This document shows, piece after piece, positions 52,323 to 62,993 of a DNA stretch of 64,000 bases. The position numbers were made by a program, and so were the translations under genes. Under the pieces are notes generated by a model. That model saw nothing but the letters and a program-made list of their open reading frames with translations. It was not told where the DNA came from and did not search any database. Each line of letters starts with the position of its first letter. The first letter of the stretch is position 1. Source of the stretch: Prinia subflava (taxonomy: Eukaryota > Chordata > Aves > Passeriformes > Cisticolidae); assembly GCF_021018805.1 (NCBI RefSeq), contig NC_086257.1:19753193-19817192 (forward strand). The letters are read 5' to 3'.

Positions 52323-53806
52323 AGAATGAAAGACTCTCTTTTGAAATCTAATTATAGATATTTTAAAGGTGAGGCAAAGCCAAACAGAGATAACACCTGT
52401 ATTGGAATAAAATATCCCTATTGGTGTATTCAGCTCACAGTAATCATCAAACGAGATGAATTCTCAATAAATGCTTATCAGAAAGAAAAAAAAAATTAAA
52501 AAAAAGAAATAAAGCTGAATGTTCTTATTGTAGATGCTGCTCTGTAGCAATTTCACACATCCATCTCAATCTGACCCTGAAATGAGAGGGACAGAGCCTG
52601 ACAGCAAAGCCTGCTGCCACCAAGATGGGCAAATAGAGCCAGGGGATGTCCCACAGCTCTGCCTGCTCCTGCCTCAGTTGTGTCAGGACAGGAGATTTGT
52701 GGGTGCTCCTGTCTTTGCCACCTTCCCCTGAGAAAATCATTGCACCCCAAATTGTCAAGCCCTGGTCCTGCCAAGCCCTGCCCAGCCCTGGAGTGAGGAG
52801 TTATCCCAGCACTGTCCTACATCTGACCAGTGAAACCACACACTTCTTCTCAAATCCTTCTAAAATGGTATTTTGGCTTCGGGAGTGAAGGAACAGAAAC
52901 TGCACTTGAATTTTCCACCAGAAATTTTATAACTATTCTTTTCTTCAAAGTACTTCAAGCTACTGGAGTGCCTGTAAAATGGATTGTACTTGAGAGACGA
53001 AAATGGAAATATAAGCATGGTGTAGTAATGGGAACACAAAGGAACTATCTATACTTCAAGATGCAGATATTGTTCCTGTAGTACCATACGTGTCTGTACA
53101 AATTCTGTACCTGGTCTGTACAAATTTTTCTGAAAAATTGGAATATTAAGAAAATTTCTTCTGCAGTTTCATATATAAAAGTGAGAAGTGGCTGGGTTCC
53201 TGATCATAAAGAGTTCTTTAGGCGAAGGCAGAACAATACTCAGATTTTGAAAACATCCATCTTTTATGTTTAGATGTAAAGAATACATATTTTGTGTGGA
53301 TAACTGACTATTAAATTGGGCATATAGGGATGATTCATCATTTGATGTCTTGAAAAATCCTCTTTTCTAGCTCAATTAAAAATTATATTGGTTGATAAAA
53401 GGACAATTTATCAAATTCTAGTGGCTCACACTGAGCAGGTTGTCACACCAGATTATTTTAGAAGGACATCTGTCATTGGAGTCTACCAAAACCTCTGTAC
53501 CCACACACACAGACTGAACACCTCAGTGAAATATTCTCATAAAGCCATATGGATTCCAGAAATCAGCCTTTGCAGTGCTGTGTCTGATGTTTGACACCAC
53601 AAATCCACATTCAGGTGACCTTGGGGTTTCATTTTGTCCAGAGCAGAGTTTGGCTCACTGACATGAAAAGAGACAAGTCACTACCCTGAAAGGAAAAGCA
53701 GAAAAAGCAGTATAAATGTCCTCTTGATGTTCCCACTTCTGCTGAATGGAATCACCTTGAGATTTCCAGATAATTTCTGTAGAGAGTAAAAAGAACAAGC
53801 TGTCTT
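52323..53806. other. Gene-free stretch
   Basis: A-rich sequence lies at 52485-52512. The frames around 52525-52890 on both strands reflect a GC-richer patch and show no domain. Short repeats of TCTGTACAAATT lie near 53093-53126. Nothing else is supportable. Confidence 0.58.
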
Positions 53807-53847
<41 letters not shown>

Positions 53848-53848
53848 A
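53807..53848 (+). repeat. (TAAA)n tetranucleotide microsatellite, about 10 units
   Basis: About 42 bp, nearly perfect TAAA/AAAT units with one extra A near the start. Likely polymorphic in the population, as pure tetranucleotide arrays of this length commonly are. Confidence 0.95.
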
Positions 53849-56800
53849 CCCCTGTGAATACCTGAGGGGTTTTTTTGGCTTACAAGTGCTTTGATTTATT
53901 AAAAGTTATATACCTTTACTTGCAAAAGTTCATATTACGGCTGCAGGTAAGCTGAGGTCAGGTTGCCCAGGAAGAAATTTGCTCTTAAATGAAGCAGCCT
54001 TTCATCCTGACAAAGATGAAGCCACTCAGCACTGAGGTGTCCCCAGTGGGTCTGGGATCAGCAGGGAGGGAAGGCAGGGCCACTCCCAGGTGCCAGGACT
54101 GCTCACTACAGTGAAGGCAACTCCCCAAAGAAATACTTCGAGTAGAGCAAGAGGGAAGAGAAAACACAACCAAACAGCAAAATCCTGAGCAGACAAAATA
54201 TCACCCCATAGGCTGTAGCAAGACCTAAGTACCCAAATCTGACCTGAATAAGGGCACAGAAGAGCAGAGGGGAAAACCCCAAATTCTTCATGTAAGGCCT
54301 GAATAACTAGCACCATGTACTCACAAAGGACAGCTTGTGCTATGATAACAGCTTTGAAAATAACTTTGCTTTTAGGAGAGGAGTGCAGAAGATTGAGAGG
54401 AAGGGAGAGTGGGCACAGAGGGACCAAAGTATAAAATGTACTGAACCAGAAATCACAAAACTATGTGACCAAATATTGTCCTTTGAGCAATATGTTGTCT
54501 TTAGAAAAATCCAAGAATCTCTTTAAATGCCTATTTATTTCCTTTCTTGGTTGCTTTGTTCAATAGACAGAGTACCATGTGCCAGATAAAACTGTGTCCC
54601 ACATATCCCTCCTGTCAGATAAGAAGAGAAAAGGAAATACATGAAAAAGGAACAGCAGCATAAAGTCTGGTTTAAAAAACAATGAAAAGAGGCTTTAAAA
54701 CACCAATGAAACTGAGATTATGGAAAAGTTCAACATTGCCTGAAAGATCAGATCTTTAGTGACCATTTGACAACTTGTGATACCGTGAGAGGTCCCAAAA
54801 CACTTCCCTGGGCTGGGGGCTGCTCTTTTTTTGGGCAGGGGGTGATCCTGGATCCCGGTGAGCTGAAGAATTTTGTGTGTGCTCACAGTGCAGGCTCATG
54901 GCAGGGCGAGGGATGGACCCTGGGCCCCCACCCCACAGCACTTTTCAGGGACATTCTGCACATTTTTTACTAAAACTGATGGCAACTAGGAGTTCCCAGT
55001 GAACCACAATCATTTTATGCAATCATAGCACACTTATGAATGACATCTTAGATAAAAATGGTTTTTTGCCCCAAAAACCTGATGTCTCATTCCATCATTT
55101 GCACCCCAAAAAAAGGTACACAGTACCCAGCTAGTTTTCACACTAGCTCAGTATCTAAAAATTGCACCAGTGTTTTTGTCCAATATTTTATCAGCTGCAC
55201 ATTTAGACCTAAGGTGCCCAGTAATATTATAACATAATAAACCAATACTGTGTCCCATATCACAACTGAGCATAAACAAAGCTTAAAAATACTGTATCAC
55301 TCTGACTACAGGCTCTCATGGTACTGTTAGAGGACATGGAAGGAAAACATAGGTGAAAGGACAACACTTTTTGTTGTAAATTATCTGATCACAGCTGCCC
55401 CATAAATCTGGGAGCTGTAGATATTTGTTACACCTGAAAACAGTGAGAAGAAAGCTGTGCAGTGCCTCACATCATCTCTTACCACCAACAGATGCCATTC
55501 TGACGATGGGCTGGCTGGAGCTGAGATTCTGTACCCCATCAGCACACAGAAACCTCCTGAACTGCCTTCAAGATGTGCACGAGGAGTCACAGAGCACACT
55601 GGTGATTATTTGTGTTTTACAAGGGACAGTCAGGGACTCCAGTGGAATACCTGAAAGGACTTGTTTTGATGTGTTGCCAGTTTAGTTGCATTTAAGAACA
55701 CATACAGGTAAGGCAAAAGAGGTTCAATTATCCTAGGAGGGTTTTATTCTACGCTGGGAGAAGATGTGTAATTAGATTCTCGCAACGCCCGACTACACTT
55801 TTGGATTTTCCAATTTAGCTTTGATTACCTGATGATTAATAAAATTTCGAATTTCAGTTCTGATCTTCCTCCATAGTTTGCAAGTAGGAACAATTTCCAC
55901 AGCTGCAGAAGAACCTGAGCTCCTCCTGAGGAGGGGAAATCACTCCAATGCTGCTCACACCCTGTGCTGAAAGCAGCCTTACAGGAACTGTCAGGGCCAC
56001 AATCCCCTCTGTTCATAACCTCCCTTTAGTCTGTAAAAGGCATAGACTGCTCACAGCTCTAAAATTTGCCTGTAGGTTCATTCACATTCCTACCTGCCCC
56101 CGGGAGATGCTCAGAGACAAAACCTTTCCCTGGCAATGGTTCCCACTGCCAGTGTCCCACCCTGTCACCTAAGTGCAGGCCAGAGGAGCCACAGCCTCCA
56201 GAGAAGGAAATCCCTGCCCTGAGGAGCAGCTTTTGGGGCACCCTCATCCACCACCACAGCAGGAAAATGATAAACCAGTCCAGCAGCAGACAGCTGAAAA
56301 ATCAGGCTGAGATAACTTACGACACCAACCACCACACAACCCTCATTAAATTCACACAGCTAAGGCTGGCTTGGGAGCACCCAAGGATTTAATGTGCAGC
56401 AAAGGACATATTCCAACCATAAATACATAAGACAGATGGAAAGAGGACAATCCAGTTAAGGTAGGATGTACAGAGTGCTGGAGAAAAGGTGGAAAGAAAA
56501 AAACTAAATGAGCTTTCAGCAAAATTTGAAAGGGGAAGATGTAGGGAGTAGGGAGTAGACAAGAGAAATACTGTGAAATAATGATTAATATCAAGGCCTC
56601 AAATCAGTAAGAATGGTTCAAGGAAGCATAAAATTCATACGGTTGAATTAATCTGATTTTTGGTCCTCAGTCTGTGTGAATCATGGAAAACAACATAAAT
56701 TTGACACAGAGGGAAGCAGTTGTACACCATTTCTTTAGATGGACAGAAGGAAGACTGGAGGCAAGTCACTGTTTTTTCTATCTATCCAGCAGTGTCCCAC

Positions 56801-58611
56801 TGTTAACAATGCAAAAAAGGCAGCATTTACTGGACTAAATGACAAAAAAGAATGTAAATTTTCATCAGGAAAACAAAGCACTGGAAAGGCTGGAGAAATG
56901 CAGGGAGACAGTATGGTTCAGCTTTGTTAAAGAATGTACTAGACAGAACTGAGAATATCCTTACAGTCATATGTTATTCCAGTGAATTATGTTGCTTTTA
57001 AGATTGCAATTGAAGTGTCTGCTCATTACCACTATCAGAGCCTCTTCCCTTGTCCTCCAGAGCCTGCCTGCAAGGCTCAGTGCAAACTTTACCTCCAAGC
57101 CAAAGTCAAGGGAAAAGCAAGTCCCAGCTGTCCCGTGAAGAAGAGCAGGAGATAATTCCTTCTTTAAAATAAGCACTAGTTTATGCAGGCTGTATGGCTT
57201 TGTTTTAAAATTTACCCAATCACTGCAGAAAAGAACAATTAGGAGAACCTTCCAACTCAGAAAATGGAGCACAAGCAACAAGATTTTGGACACTACCACA
57301 GGTAATGTCAAGAGACAACCTTATTTTAGTTGTGTTATTTTTTTCCTCATATTTACAAAGCTCTTTCAGTGGGTGCCAGACTTCTACTTGTGCCACCTTA
57401 TGTACCAAGAGAGATTTGAAATGTGAAGGATGGGAATGGAGCATGAGTGAGGTTTTACTTTACACCAGGGATAGCTGCTGTGGAAATGTGCTGGTTTTGC
57501 CCAGAAGTGACTCAAGAGATTTGAAGGAGAAGAAGTAAAGGAATGGCTGGAAAGCCTCATCCCCTGCTCCTCCTCTACCAAACTGGGTGCATTTAATAAT
57601 AAACACCCAAACATGTTGCAAAGAAAGAACAATATCCTCAATTTACCAGCTGTCAAAGTATCTGCTAAGGAACACAGAAACGGACATAAACATCTAGCAA
57701 CTTCCCTGAAACTTGTGATGTTTGGAATTGCAATCTAACATTAGCAAAAAACAATAAAGCAAAAGCATGAAAGGCAAATCCTCCCTAGCATGCTGCCTCT
57801 TTCAGAAGGCTGGTTCTCATTATGTTGAGCCCTCTGTTCTCAAATTCAGAACCTGAAAAAGCTATTCTGTGTACAAAGAAAGAAAAAGGGCCTGTGCTTT
57901 TCGGCTTAAAGATGATGAATGCATCATTTGCTGTTAGAGGTAATGAGGATTTCAGTTGCTTTTGGCCCCTGTAGGATTTTCTGAGCTTTGCCAAAACGAA
58001 CAAACAACAATCTATATTAATGAAGAGCTCCAAAGGCTTGGATAAGATGCATAACTCACATTCACGTGGAGTGGTACCTCCATAAATCGTTCGTGTTGCG
58101 TGTAACAGATTCAGGCAGCAAACAGATGTGCCCTAATGCAATTTTAGCTCTGTCTGTACCATAATTCTGCAGTTAAAAAAAACCCAGAAGCCTCTGGCTG
58201 AAGGATTGCTGCACCTTTACCTCCTAAAGTCACTGTAGCACACACCCTGCTCATCCCCAGCTTCCTGAGCAGGGGGAGACGGAGGGAGAGCACAGACTGC
58301 CTGTGGCTTTGGAAAGCTCAGCACAGGCAGTGCCCTGCCCAGGCTCTGGGAAGGCACCCAGGCCATGCCATGGGAGGTTTCTCCCATTGGAAAGCAGATC
58401 ATCCCTCCTGCTGCAGTGCTTCTGTCACACTGGAGGGGTTGCAGGGGGTGCAGCAGAGCTCTGTGGCAGAAGGCACATGTGAAACACTGTGCAAGGACAC
58501 AGCCTGCTCTGCAAGACAACCTCATGGCTGGATGGGCTTTGAATTGCCCCTCATGGGAGCTGGAGAATGTAAAAGGTGTTGATGTTACCTGTGCACACAC
58601 AAAAGTATTGT
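53849..58611. other. Gene-free stretch
   Basis: No supportable gene. A 133-codon minus-strand frame at 54026-54427 is hydrophobic but has no domain or splice support. AT-rich, CpG-retaining blocks lie at 55735-55860 and 57890-58130. GC-richer parts occur at 54800-54930, 56100-56260 and 58200-58600. Confidence 0.57.
57890..58130. other. Candidate conserved noncoding element (weak)
   Basis: This is unique sequence with a cluster of retained CpGs in CpG-poor surroundings: CATAAATCGTTCGTGTTGCG at about 58081-58100, ACGTGGAG nearby, and CCAAAACGAAC at about 57991. It also has ATGATGAATGCATCATTTGC, a partial palindrome near 57911-57930 (GATGAATGCATC), and an ATTAATGAAG core. It shows no repeat or coding character. 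Retained CpGs suggest low germline methylation or constraint, but alignment is needed. Confidence 0.2.
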
Positions 58612-59045
58612 TGTTAGGGCCGACATGACATATAGAGTCACAAGATAGAATCTCTTCAGAAGGCTCTTATTATGGTCCCATGCTGTCTTTTATACAGCTT
58701 TTATAAACTTCAAAGGCAATTTCTAATTGGTTAATAGCTTTCTTATTAATTGTTCTATTGGTTAGTAAAAGCTATTTTACTTGTCCATCAAATCTATCTA
58801 TTCTCATATTGTTTACATATTTTCTTTACTGATTTTCATGTGACAAATCTCTTGTTACAGATGCACTTATTTTTCACCCTCAGAATAGATCATTGGGTTA
58901 AAGGAACTTCTCATAATAGCTTCATATGTGAACTTACAAATTGCTTGTTAACTGCACTTCGAAAGAATAACAAGCTAGCTGTTAATTTAATAGAGTAGGC
59001 CTGATTTTATAAGACCTTTCTTCTATAATTCTTCTACATGTTACA
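58612..59045 (-). mobile_element. Probable solo LTR of an endogenous retrovirus
   Basis: A 434-bp segment starts TGTTAGGG and ends ATGTTACA on the plus strand, so it has TG...CA ends on both strands. Read on the minus strand it has an LTR layout: a long AT-rich U3-like part, a TATA box (TATAAAAG, 58687-58694), then about 20-30 bases later an AATAAG near 58666 that could act in polyadenylation. A U5-like end, GTGACTCTATATGTCATGTC, leads to GGCCCTAACA. The style resembles passerine ERV LTRs, but I cannot name a family. No gag, pol or env sequence, primer-binding site or partner LTR is visible. The flanks (ATTGT and GCACA) do not form a target-site duplication, so the ends may be misplaced or decayed. 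The boundaries are inferred. Confidence 0.5.
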
Positions 59046-59624
59046 GCACAAAAGAATACCCTTATGAAACAGGGTGTAACAGAGCAGCAGTGCCAAACAA
59101 AAACCAGGAGCAGAGAGGGGCTGTGGCTGCTTTTCAAAGAGCTGGGCTGAACCTGCTTGGAAAGGATGGAGCCAAGGACCCGAGGAGAGGAGAAAGCCAA
59201 GGACACTGGAAAATGCAGCAGCTGGAAATGGCCCAAAGCAAACTTCCATGAGGTGATTTCCAGCACAATCAACACCTAAAGATGAATGATGAGCAGAACC
59301 CCAGCTCCCCCTGCATTCAGAGGAACATTTCACACCCATGGTTAGCAGGTGGGGTAACACCCCAGGCACCAAGTTTCAGCACTAATCTTTACAGCTAAAA
59401 TAACCCTGTAGGTCCTGCCTTTATGCTGATGGAGGGGTTTAAGGGCAGGTATGAAACACAAATGTACAAAACACGTCCAGGCAAGCCACTGCAGCTTCCC
59501 AATTCCCCTCCTCTGACATGGCAGAGTGCAGATCCCCCAGCCTGCAAACAGCACAGGAACCTCTCATCCAACCCTCCCCTGGCTGTGCCACGTTCAGAAC
59601 TGAATCCCACCAGAGGGGTGAGAT
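59046..59624. other. Gene-free stretch, moderately GC-rich
   Basis: Unique sequence with overlapping short frames on both strands (for example 59034-59372 and 59395-59631 minus). Multiple frames are open at once because stop codons are rarer in this composition. No domain was recognised. Confidence 0.55.
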
Positions 59625-59703
59625 CAGTCACCTGAGGAAAGGCAGCTGTGCACCTAGCAGAGGAAAAGCCAGTGCTTTAAAAAGGTGAAATAAAACTATT
59701 ATC
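59625..59703 (+). repeat. 80-bp direct duplication, copy 1
   Basis: It starts CAGTCACCTGAGGAAAGGCA and continues GCTGTGCACCTAGCAGAG to GAAATAAAACTATTATC. A second copy lies at 59843-59922. The two differ by about nine substitutions and one 1-bp indel, and share the AATAAA near their 3' ends. The sequence following each copy is different, so this is a duplicated segment rather than a run of tandem units. I do not recognise the unit as a known repeat family. Confidence 0.9.
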
Positions 59704-59842
59704 TTTGAGCAGAGGCACTTGGTGTCCTCTGTTATCCAGCATTGTCTCATGATTCACTACTCTGCCTCTTTTGGAATAAATAATGCATCAAATCCCTGTT
59801 GGTTCTTTTGCTGGTCCCCTCTTCTTGTTTGGGGTTTGTTTC
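59704..59842. other. Spacer between the two copies of the duplication
   Basis: 139 bp of unique sequence between the copies, containing TTGGAATAAATAATGCATC. The spacer is not repeated after copy 2. Confidence 0.7.
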
Positions 59843-59922
59843 CAGTCACCTGAGGAAGGGCAGCTGTGCACCTAGCAGAGTAAAAGTGAGTGCTTTTATA
59901 AAGATGAAATAAAACTATTATC
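59843..59922 (+). repeat. 80-bp direct duplication, copy 2
   Basis: The second copy starts CAGTCACCTGAGGAAGGGCA and continues GCTGTGCACCTAGCAGAG to GAAATAAAACTATTATCC. The start-to-start distance to copy 1 is 218 bp. The 126-codon minus-strand frame across this region (59757-60137) is a chance frame. Confidence 0.9.
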
Positions 59923-61287
59923 CAAACAAACAGAATCCTCCCCAATGGGAGGGAGGCAGAATTCTGATGTAATGATAGCTGTGCATGCACATTGCTCTTG
60001 AACTGAGTCCTTGCATCACAGGCAACCAAATAACTTGGAAGCAAATCAAGTCCAGAATATTCCTCTTTATTTTTCTTTACTTTTACATAGTACCACCAGA
60101 AGATGTTATGCCCCAAATGTTCTCCCCTTATTTTCATGTGATCAGCTGGAGGTTTTTATTCTGAGGAGGGGAACAGAAGGAGCTGGCTGATGGGTTGCTA
60201 ATTTACAGACCCATCTTTCTTTTATACTGCAAGTATGTTCCATTTGTTCTGAAAATATGTAATGATCTAAAATGGGGACAATTTTAATGAATTGGATTCA
60301 TAATATTTCATATCTCGCTGCCAGACTCTTAGTCAATCAAACTAATGTTATAAAGGAACAGCCAACAGCCAATTTTGACATCCTTTAAGCAGGTCAGTTA
60401 TAAGCCAATTAGCTCTACCTACTTGGTCTCCAAGGTCTGAATAAAATATAGCCCATTTTGATTAGAAGCACTACTTCCACCAGTGTGCACATGCCTTAAA
60501 ATAGACTGCAAAAATACTGAAAGCCCCGTGGAATTGTTAGAGGAAGTCTGCATCCTACTGAAGTCAATTACTGTAATACAATTTCTCCTGACTTCTCACA
60601 GATTATGAGAGCTCCCAGATTCACACAGTGTCAGTCCAGTTTTATTGGACAGCAGAAAAGCTAAGTGCTGCATTCATCAGAGCCCTTCCATCTGCTGAAT
60701 ACAACTTTGCTGCAACATAAGACAAATTGAAAGCATCAGTCCTGACTTACAACAAAATTCCTGGTGAACTAACTCCAGCAAAAGGAAGTCAATCAGAATT
60801 GTATATATGTGCACTTCACATTAATTCCTCCTGTTTATTTTAACACAACTTTCACATTTTTAGTAACTGTCAGATCCTCCTTGACTGGTTTGACAAGAAA
60901 TGCAGTTACTAAAAATGGATTAAATAAGACTCATCAAATTATTTCAAGAGTGAACTTTGCATTATCTTGAGCTTATACATTTTACTTTAGTAACTAAAAA
61001 ACCCTTTTTTTCTTGTTAATCATGTAGTGTTTAATAGCTGAGAAATACATGGATGTTTGTTTTCCCAAGAATATCCTGCTTTACATTCCTTAAAAAACGG
61101 GCAGATTTGGTCATTATTTGTCCCATTCTCCAATAAAATATAAACATTTTCTTTAAAATCATACTAATAGGGCATAGTAGAAGATTCTTGTTTTATGTGT
61201 TGTCACATACATACCATGCAAAAATATTCCTGTCATCCACTACATTATATACATCATGTAGCCTGAACTTCAGAATAGCAAATCTGA

Positions 61288-61390
61288 TTAAAAAAATAAA
61301 AACAACACCCCCACAACAACAATAAAAAACAAACAAGAAAAAACAACACACAAAAACCAATCCAAACAAAACAAACTCCACCAACACCTA
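61288..61390 (+). repeat. A/C-rich low-complexity region
   Basis: About 100 bp made almost wholly of A and C (AACAACACCCCCACAACAAC, AACAAACAAG-like parts). The minus strand is T/G-rich and gives a Phe/Val/Cys-rich frame (61193-61387) that is an artefact. Confidence 0.88.
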
Positions 61391-62978
61391 AATCTCCAGC
61401 AGCATAGAGAGAATTTGGACTAAATTGTATGAAAACCTTCTAACTGGGCAGGATCCTTAGAAACCAAATTGTATCTGAAATCTTACTTGTACCTTCCTAT
61501 TATTTGAACACACCAAAAAAGACTCTACATGTAACATATAGGAAATAATTCAGGGTTTTGTTTGTTTTCTTTGTTTCTGCATAGGCCAAATTCACAAATG
61601 ACAGAACTTTTTGGAACCACACCAGCAGCAATTCCTTCCTACTGTGTTTCACTGTGTTGTTCCTGTAATCACACAGCGAAAAAAATTAGGAGCAAAGGGG
61701 TAAAAAAAAAGAAGGAAATAAAGGAAATAAAGAGAAAGATGTATGGGTAATAATCCAAGGGCACAAGAAGCAGCAAGCCCAGGATTCAGAACCATCTAGA
61801 ACTGCCAAAAAAGCACATTATGAAAAGCTAGAGGGGCCTGACACTCAGCTATTGGGAATGGCACAAGCCATATGAGGCCAGGTGGATCCCAGCCAGGTTG
61901 GTGTGGCCAAATGCACAAAGACATAACACGAGCTTGGATCCAGCCTAAGAGGATTTTGTTGACAGGAGTCGGAACTAAGATCATACAAAACAGCAAAAAT
62001 GTAATATAGAGGACTGTAAAATTTACTTACGCTCAGGAATGTAAATAAGCTTTACTAGAATAATTTAAAATAAAGATACAACTCTTTCTTTCAGTAAATA
62101 AAGAAACATTGAAACCCCTAACAAGGAACAAAAATACAACTTTCATCATTTAATGGTTAATTATACTGCACCTAATTATTAAAATTCTTGATAACTGATG
62201 TAGTAGAAACAATTGTATCTGCCTTCTGGAAATAAAAATCTGTCATAAACATTTTCTGTAAAACATTACTTTTTTGATTTTCAGATGGTTGCCTGTCCTA
62301 TGTCCATTACATTTCTGCATTTCCAATGAGCTTTAATTAGCGGTAAAGTAGGTCTTGATTTGCTTATTAAACATCACAAACAATTTAAAAGAAAGGGTCA
62401 TAAATTTAAATATGCAGGAACCAGGAAACAGCATTTAACCTACTTCACATCACATAGTATTAGATCAAGTCATGTCATTTTTAAGAAAAGATTTCTAATC
62501 ATTTTATAGTATAAATCAATTTTTTACTGAAGCTGGGAAAAGTCTGAGCTATTCTTGAAAATGAACCAAGGGAGCAAAGGGAATGTCAGCTACAGGAGGG
62601 CATATCTGTAATTTGCAGTCCAAAGTGCTTGTACTCTAATGGGTACATAATAGGTGGAATGGCTGGAAGTTGTTCATACAGGAATGATCATTATTTCCAT
62701 CCCAGAAGGACTTGATTCTGAAACTTATCCTGCCTGTCTACAGCATCTTTGTTCTACAGCATTTATTTACCTTCAGGGTAAAACTAAAGTCATTTGCAAG
62801 CCATCTATAAGGATATAAATGTATACATATTTTAATTCTTCTTCCCTGCTATGGAAATTTCAGGAATGTATGCACTGGGTATTTTTCTTAGCAGGAGAAT
62901 TTTTGACATCTCACTAATTGCTTTTTGTTAATGTCCAAGCAAGGGATCTGTGGAGAAGGATACTTAATACAGGTGTCC

Positions 62979-62993
62979 CTTTTTTTTTTTTTT
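62979..62993 (+). repeat. Poly-T run
   Basis: About 15 consecutive T. Simple low-complexity repeat. Confidence 0.85.

Noticed and set aside
54026..54427. 133-codon hydrophobic minus-strand frame
   Set aside because: No family resemblance and no splice or promoter context. Overlapping frames in the same region are also open, which fits composition and not coding.
57305..57538. Frame with a signal-peptide-like start and several cysteines
   Set aside because: The pattern is short and not matched to any secreted family I know. The hydrophobic part comes from a T-rich run, and there is no exon structure.
59757..60137. 126-codon minus-strand frame
   Set aside because: It crosses one copy of the 80-bp duplication and unique AT-rich DNA and has no recognisable domain; it is best read as chance.
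61562..61750. Frame after an acceptor-like TTTCTGCATAG with a lysine-rich tail
   Set aside because: The lysine tail comes from A-rich DNA, no donor or other exon is visible, and the first half has no recognised domain.
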